A stretch of DNA of 8,455 nt, from positions 1 through 8,455 of the forward strand of contig DCWI01000111.1 in assembly GCA_002328825.1 (NCBI GenBank). The letters run 5' to 3'. This stretch comes from Nitrospiraceae bacterium UBA2166. GTDB taxonomy: Bacteria; Nitrospirota; Nitrospiria; Nitrospirales; UBA2166. Both the position numbers and the translations under genes were made by a program. This document shows positions 5,500-8,455 of this stretch, piece after piece (positions within the stretch are counted from its first letter, which is position 1; each line of letters begins with the position of its first letter). Below the pieces are notes generated by a model, which ran no database searches, had not been told where the DNA came from, and saw only the letters and a program-made list of their open reading frames with translations.

Positions 5500-7233
5500 A
5501 TGCAATTCCTAACACTTATTCAGTATTTCGAGCGCCTTGAAGCAACAGCTAAGCGTCTTGATATCTTTGAAATCCTTGCCGCGCTTTTTCGTCTCTCTAA
5601 CACTAGCGAAATCGACAAGATTATTTATCTCCTCCAAGAACAATTGCTCCCTTCGTTCTATACGGTGGAAATGGGGATGTCTGAAAAGTTACTCATCCGA
5701 TCAATCGCCGATGCATCGGGTAAAAATCTCTCGGAAATCCACCAGCATTTTCAAGCCAGCGGAGACCTAGGAAAAACGACAGAATGTTTTTTGAGTGCTC
5801 AACTCGGCACCAACCTCGACGTGCACACCGTATATTCACAGCTCCGTCGCCTCGCAGAGCTGTCAGGAGAAGGGAGTGTTGAAAACAAGGTTGAGGCACT
5901 CGCAGCACTCTTGCAATCCGCAACACCAACTGAGGCCAAATACATTAGCCGCTTTGTAGTCGGTCGAATGCGCTTAGGAACAGGAAATGCTTCAATACTT
6001 GAGGCCCTCAGTCTTGCCAAGACCGGAGAGCGAAAACCCAAGGCAATCCTCGAACGAGGATTCAATCTCTGTTCAGACCTTGGAATGGTAGGGCGCATTT
6101 TATTTTCTGATGGCATTGCTGGAATTGAGAAAATTAGACCGACGGTGGGATCCCCTATCCGCATGGCTTTATGTGAACGAATTACAACCCCCGAGGATGT
6201 GATCAAGAAAATCGGTCGCTGTTCTATCGAACCAAAGCTAGACGGGTTTCGTTGTCAAATCCACAAATCCGAAGGAAAGGTTGAGATTTTCTCACGCAAT
6301 CTCGAACGCACAACATTAATGTTCCCTGAACTAGTTCAGGCCACGAAAACAGCAATCAACGCCAAAAGTATCATCTTTGAAGGCGAAGCTCTCAGCTATG
6401 ACGACCGAACAGGCGAACTTCACCCTTTTCAAGTCACTATCCAACGAAAACGTAAACACGGAATAGCGAAAGCTGCGACGGATATTCCGCTAAAGCTCTT
6501 TGCATTTGATCTTCTCTACGCTAACGGCAATGACTGGACAAATCGGTCATATGCTGATCGACGCAAGTTGTTAGGTTCATTAATTACCGACAACTCAGTC
6601 ATTGAACTCGCACATGCCGATGAAACAGATGATCCGATCGAATTCTCTCGAATATTCCAGACTGCCATAGACGAAGGTGCAGAAGGCGTGGTAGCTAAAC
6701 GCCTTGACGGCCCATACAAAGCCGGTGCACGAGATTTCAACTGGATCAAACTCAAACGCAGCTACAAGAGAACATTGGCCGATACGGTGGACGTGTGCCT
6801 AGTAGGCTATTTCAATGGAAAAGGTACGCGTGCAGCATTCGGTATTGGAGCAGTACTTGCAACTGTCTACGACCCCAACACTGATACGTTTAAAACAGTT
6901 TCTCGAATAGGCTCAGGGTTTTCTGAAAAAGACTGGGTTTGCCTACGAAAGGTTCTTGATTTTAATGCCTCAAATTCAATACCTCCGCGTGTAGTCTCAA
7001 CACTCACCCCTGACGTGTGGGTTCATCCTCACACCGTAATTACAGTGATGGCTGACGAAATCACCCGCTCAGCAATGCACACCTGCGGAAAAGATGCGAA
7101 TGGCATTGGATATGCGCTACGTTTTCCTCGCGCACAAGGATTTATTCGAAATGACAAAAATCCTGAAGATACAACAACCGTCGCCGAAATTGTTAGGATG
7201 TCAGAAAATCAAAAACTTATAAAGCTGGGATAA
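5500..7233 (+). CDS. lig: ATP-dependent DNA ligase, archaeal/LigB-type
   Basis: Seals nicks in duplex DNA using ATP through a ligase-AMP intermediate. The 577 residues match the three-domain archaeal/eukaryotic DNA ligase I plan: an N-terminal DNA-binding domain (about 1-210), an adenylation domain and a C-terminal OB fold. Motifs seen: I, EPKLDGFR with nucleophile K246; Ia, FSRNLERTT; III, FEGEA (293-297); IIIa, LFAFDLLY (333-340); IV, EGAEGVVAK (392-400); V, WIKLKR (415-420); VI, RFPRAQGFIRND from R541. All are intact, so it should be active. Bacteria replicate with NAD-dependent LigA, so this is probably an accessory repair ligase. It lacks the primase and nuclease domains of LigD. ATG 5500 is the only sensible start: an in-frame TAA lies at 5491-5493, and the N-terminal LIQYFERLEATAKRLDI pattern is family-typical. 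No Shine-Dalgarno is seen, and no Ku gene is nearby. Confidence 0.95.
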   Translation: MQFLTLIQYFERLEATAKRLDIFEILAALFRLSNTSEIDKIIYLLQEQLLPSFYTVEMGMSEKLLIRSIADASGKNLSEIHQHFQASGDLGKTTECFLSAQLGTNLDVHTVYSQLRRLAELSGEGSVENKVEALAALLQSATPTEAKYISRFVVGRMRLGTGNASILEALSLAKTGERKPKAILERGFNLCSDLGMVGRILFSDGIAGIEKIRPTVGSPIRMALCERITTPEDVIKKIGRCSIEPKLDGFRCQIHKSEGKVEIFSRNLERTTLMFPELVQATKTAINAKSIIFEGEALSYDDRTGELHPFQVTIQRKRKHGIAKAATDIPLKLFAFDLLYANGNDWTNRSYADRRKLLGSLITDNSVIELAHADETDDPIEFSRIFQTAIDEGAEGVVAKRLDGPYKAGARDFNWIKLKRSYKRTLADTVDVCLVGYFNGKGTRAAFGIGAVLATVYDPNTDTFKTVSRIGSGFSEKDWVCLRKVLDFNASNSIPPRVVSTLTPDVWVHPHTVITVMADEITRSAMHTCGKDANGIGYALRFPRAQGFIRNDKNPEDTTTVAEIVRMSENQKLIKLG

Positions 7234-7271
7234 GGTCTTGTCTCTATTCTCAAACATAGCTACTGAAAGCC

Positions 7272-7302
7272 TTGACTCCCAGTCAAAGAAAAAGGGTATT
7301 AT
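7272..7302 (+). promoter_or_regulatory. Promoter with -35 dyad and 19-nt spacer, upstream of the SmbP-like gene
   Basis: TTGACT (7272-7277, 5 of 6) and TATTAT (7297-7302, 5 of 6) are 19 nt apart. The -35 hexamer is one arm of a perfect dyad, TTGACT-CCC-AGTCAA (7272-7286). A long spacer together with a dyad in the promoter is typical of promoters activated by MerR-family metal sensors, which would suit a metal-binding product, but no such regulator is in the window. The match to a MerR operator is by layout only. Confidence 0.45.
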
Positions 7303-7316
7303 ATAAAACTATATAA
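7299..7316. repeat. AT-only inverted repeat at the predicted transcription start
   Basis: TTATATA (7299-7305) and TATATAA (7310-7316) form perfect 7-bp arms around AAAC, overlapping the -10 box and the expected start near 7309. It may be an operator or simply an AT-rich melting region. Confidence 0.3.
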
Positions 7317-7381
7317 GTTATACTCGAACAGAGATGCGTCACCTCTTTAGAAAATCGATACTCTTTTCTTTAACCAATTTT

Positions 7382-7388
7382 AGGGAGG
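7382..7388 (+). promoter_or_regulatory. Strong Shine-Dalgarno setting the SmbP-like start
   Basis: AGGGAGG lies 5 nt before ATG 7394. It selects this start over the in-frame ATG at 7334, which has no comparable site and would place 20 extra residues before the signal peptide. Confidence 0.8.
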
Positions 7389-7393
7389 ATACA

Positions 7394-7819
7394 ATGCGAA
7401 AATACACAAATATTCTCATCATGATACTTGTTCTCGGATGTGTTTCGTTCGTCGCTGGCATTGCAATTGCTGGCAGCGACCATGGCCATGGCCATGGGCC
7501 CGATGAAGCAATAGGACACCTAAACGCGGCAATTTCTCATGCAAAAGGTGCCGTCATGCATGGTGGGGAAGGACATGCGGGAGAAGTATCAAAACATGCC
7601 ACGGAAGCCATTGCACACGCGAAAGGAGCCATTCACAGCATGCCTTCGGAAAATCCCCATGGGGCAGAAGCAATATCACATATCAAAGAAGCTGTGACTC
7701 ACCTACAAGCTGCGGTAAAGCACGGGAACCAAGGACATGCTGACCAAGCCACGAGTCACACAAACGAAGGCATCCAACACCTAGGCGGCGCTGCGATGCA
7801 CGCAAAAGAAGTACACTAA
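7394..7819 (+). CDS. SmbP-like small periplasmic histidine-rich metal-binding protein
   Basis: A predicted 141-residue secreted protein similar to SmbP of Nitrosomonas europaea, a helical-bundle protein that binds copper and other divalent metals. Residues 1-26 form a signal peptide (MRK, then a hydrophobic core) with likely cleavage after A-I-A before G27. The mature 115 residues contain 19 histidines, starting with DHGHGHG. The rest consists of Ala/Glu/Lys/His-rich amphipathic helices. His residues fall at 42, 49, 56, then 61, 68, 75, and again at 96, 103, 110, then 115, 122, 129, 136: exact seven-residue steps, with the second half repeating the first at an offset of 54. There are no cysteines after the signal, so binding would be by His and acidic residues. 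The role (metal storage or buffering) is inferred. A strong ribosome site and a possible metal-responsive promoter precede it. It is convergent with a second His-rich gene. Confidence 0.88.
   Translation: MRKYTNILIMILVLGCVSFVAGIAIAGSDHGHGHGPDEAIGHLNAAISHAKGAVMHGGEGHAGEVSKHATEAIAHAKGAIHSMPSENPHGAEAISHIKEAVTHLQAAVKHGNQGHADQATSHTNEGIQHLGGAAMHAKEVH
7480..7498 (+). repeat. Short CATGGC tandem repeat encoding the His-Gly N-terminus
   Basis: Three copies of CATGG(C/G) in a row (7481-7498) encode HGHGHG directly after the signal peptide. A short in-frame 6-bp array of this kind can gain or lose His-Gly units by slippage. Confidence 0.6.
7505..7798 (+). repeat. Internal tandem duplication within the SmbP-like gene
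   Basis: Residues 38-81 (7505-7636) and 92-135 (7667-7798) align without gaps at an offset of 54 codons. They share the frame AIxHxxxAxxHxxxAVxHGxxGHAxxxxxH. Each unit is a predicted two-helix hairpin with a G-rich turn (HGGEGH and HGNQGH). This suggests ancestral duplication of one hairpin. Confidence 0.75.
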
Positions 7820-7889
7820 CCAGAATATTGAAGCAGCCCACCATTAGGCATTCTCGATGCCGCGTCGTTCTCCAATAGACGATCCGAAT

Positions 7890-7926
7890 TCTGTAGGCTC
7901 TCCACCCTACAGAGAATGTGGGTTTT
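7890..7926 (+). terminator. Candidate terminator of the SmbP-like gene
   Basis: A perfect 8-bp stem TCTGTAGG (7890-7897) with CCTACAGA (7906-7913), loop of 8 nt, is followed after 9 nt by TTTT (7923-7926). The T run is farther from the stem than in a classical terminator. It is 70 nt past the stop. Confidence 0.4.
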
Positions 7927-7954
7927 AATACCCTCCAATTCTATGAACATCTCG

Positions 7955-7980
7955 CGGGGTGACGTGGAATCGTCACCCCG
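7955..7980. terminator. Strong GC-rich hairpin between the convergent His-rich genes
   Basis: CGGGGTGACG (7955-7964) pairs perfectly over 10 bp with CGTCACCCCG (7971-7980) around a 6-nt loop. It lies 11 nt beyond the stop of the minus-strand LTxxQ gene and after the SmbP-like gene, so it could stop transcription from both sides. Neither side has a long T run; the plus side has TTCCTT. Confidence 0.55.
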
Positions 7981-7991
7981 TTCCTTCACAT

Positions 7992-8455
7992 TCAGTGCCC
8001 CATGCCATGCCCGCTGTTACCATGATGGCCTTTCTTGCCGTGCTGACCAGTGCCATGACCTGATCCGGCATGGCCATGACCCATCATATGCCCATGCACC
8101 ATCGTTGAGAACTGTTCCTGCTGCTCAACAGTCAACTCCTTCGTCACGTTCAAAAAAGCATCAATCCGCGCCATCATTAGCTCACCTTTCAGACGTCCAA
8201 TCGATTCGACAATCGTTTGGAGCTGCCCCCGATCTGGCTCGGGAGAATCGATGAGAAGACCGAGGTCAATCACCGCAATCCGAACATTTGCCTTCTTTTG
8301 AATAACCGCTTTCTTGTAATCAGCTTCAACCGGCCGAAGCACGTCAACTTGGGATTTCGTAAGGTGCAACTTCTTTTTTAGCATATGCAATGAAAACGCA
8401 TGGTGGTGCGCGTTACCATGCATGCCATGACGCCCATACTTTTTGCCATGCCCAT
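7992..8455 (-). CDS. Spy/CpxP/ZraP-like (LTxxQ) histidine-rich periplasmic protein, partial at right edge
   Basis: The frame is open through base 8455, so the true N-terminus, probably with a signal peptide, lies outside the window. The ATG at 8423 is unlikely to be the start, because the codons before it continue a His/Gly-rich stretch (GHGKKYGRHG). Counting from that Met, LHLTKSQ (19-25) and LTVEQQEQF (97-105) are the paired LTxxQ motifs of the Spy/CpxP/ZraP superfamily, with a helical core and the segment ELMMARIDAF between them. The 34-residue tail from H110 holds 10 histidines among Gly. Family members act in the periplasm as chaperones (Spy, CpxP) or zinc-responsive proteins (ZraP). The His tail points to metal binding, but whether it chaperones, buffers or senses metal cannot be told. 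It is convergent with the SmbP-like gene and separated from it by two hairpins. Confidence 0.85.
   Translation of the reverse strand, partial: GHGKKYGRHGMHGNAHHHAFSLHMLKKKLHLTKSQVDVLRPVEADYKKAVIQKKANVRIAVIDLGLLIDSPEPDRGQLQTIVESIGRLKGELMMARIDAFLNVTKELTVEQQEQFSTMVHGHMMGHGHAGSGHGTGQHGKKGHHGNSGHGMGH

Noticed and set aside
5799..6206. Minus-strand open frame of 135 codons inside the ligase region
   Set aside because: It is fully antisense to the conserved ligase frame and has no recognisable domain or ribosome site.
7433..7441. Lipobox (VLGC, Cys16) in the SmbP-like signal peptide
   Set aside because: The position before Gly is Leu, and hydrophobic residues continue well past the Cys to an AIA cleavage site, which fits ordinary signal peptidase I processing better.
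7916..8254. Plus-strand open frame of 112 codons rich in His, Ser and Arg
   Set aside because: It is the complement of the LTxxQ gene and of the hairpin region. The minus-strand frame has the family motifs; this one has none.
1..8455. CRISPR arrays, tRNA or rRNA genes, insertion sequences, phage or toxin-antitoxin genes
   Set aside because: No spaced repeat series, tRNA-like cloverleaf, transposase motifs or terminal inverted repeats were seen; gaps between genes are short.

Overview
The window reads as ordinary chromosomal DNA of a Gram-negative-type bacterium with GC content a little under 50% by eye. It is gene-dense, with genes on alternating strands, mostly as single transcription units. 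There are predicted periplasmic proteins and an ArnT/PMT-type membrane glycosyltransferase. The SmbP-like protein resembles one described from the nitrifier Nitrosomonas, and the DNA ligase is of the archaeal-like ATP-dependent type found in scattered bacteria. This could fit a Nitrospirota-like or other environmental lineage, but taxonomy cannot be fixed from the sequence alone.

Layout from left to right. (1) The N-terminal half of valyl-tRNA synthetase (valS, minus strand) runs off the left edge. (2) Divergent from it is a very small membrane-anchored YHS/TRASH-type cysteine protein with a good sigma70-like promoter. (3) Convergent with that, 18 bp away, is a GT39/ArnT-family integral membrane glycosyltransferase (minus). 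(4) Divergent from it is gpmA, a 2,3-bisphosphoglycerate-dependent phosphoglycerate mutase whose leader carries a G9 run beside its Shine-Dalgarno sequence. (5) Next is a WrbA-like flavodoxin-fold protein with an N-terminal signal peptide or anchor. (6) Then a complete ATP-dependent DNA ligase of 577 residues, preceded by a strong leader hairpin. (7) An SmbP-like periplasmic histidine-rich protein follows. (8) Convergent with it is a Spy/CpxP/ZraP-like (LTxxQ) histidine-rich protein (minus), which runs off the right edge.

Housekeeping functions (translation, glycolysis) are mixed with envelope and metal-handling genes. The two convergent His-rich proteins at the right end form a plausible small metal-binding locus, and the YHS/TRASH protein is a third candidate metal binder. 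I see no CRISPR array, insertion sequence, phage gene, tRNA or rRNA. No gap between genes exceeds 300 bp. I do not see convincing evidence of a wholly new multi-gene system. The most unusual items are the duplicated heptad-histidine architecture of the SmbP-like protein, the apparently exported flavodoxin, the archaeal-type ligase and the G9 tract in front of gpmA.
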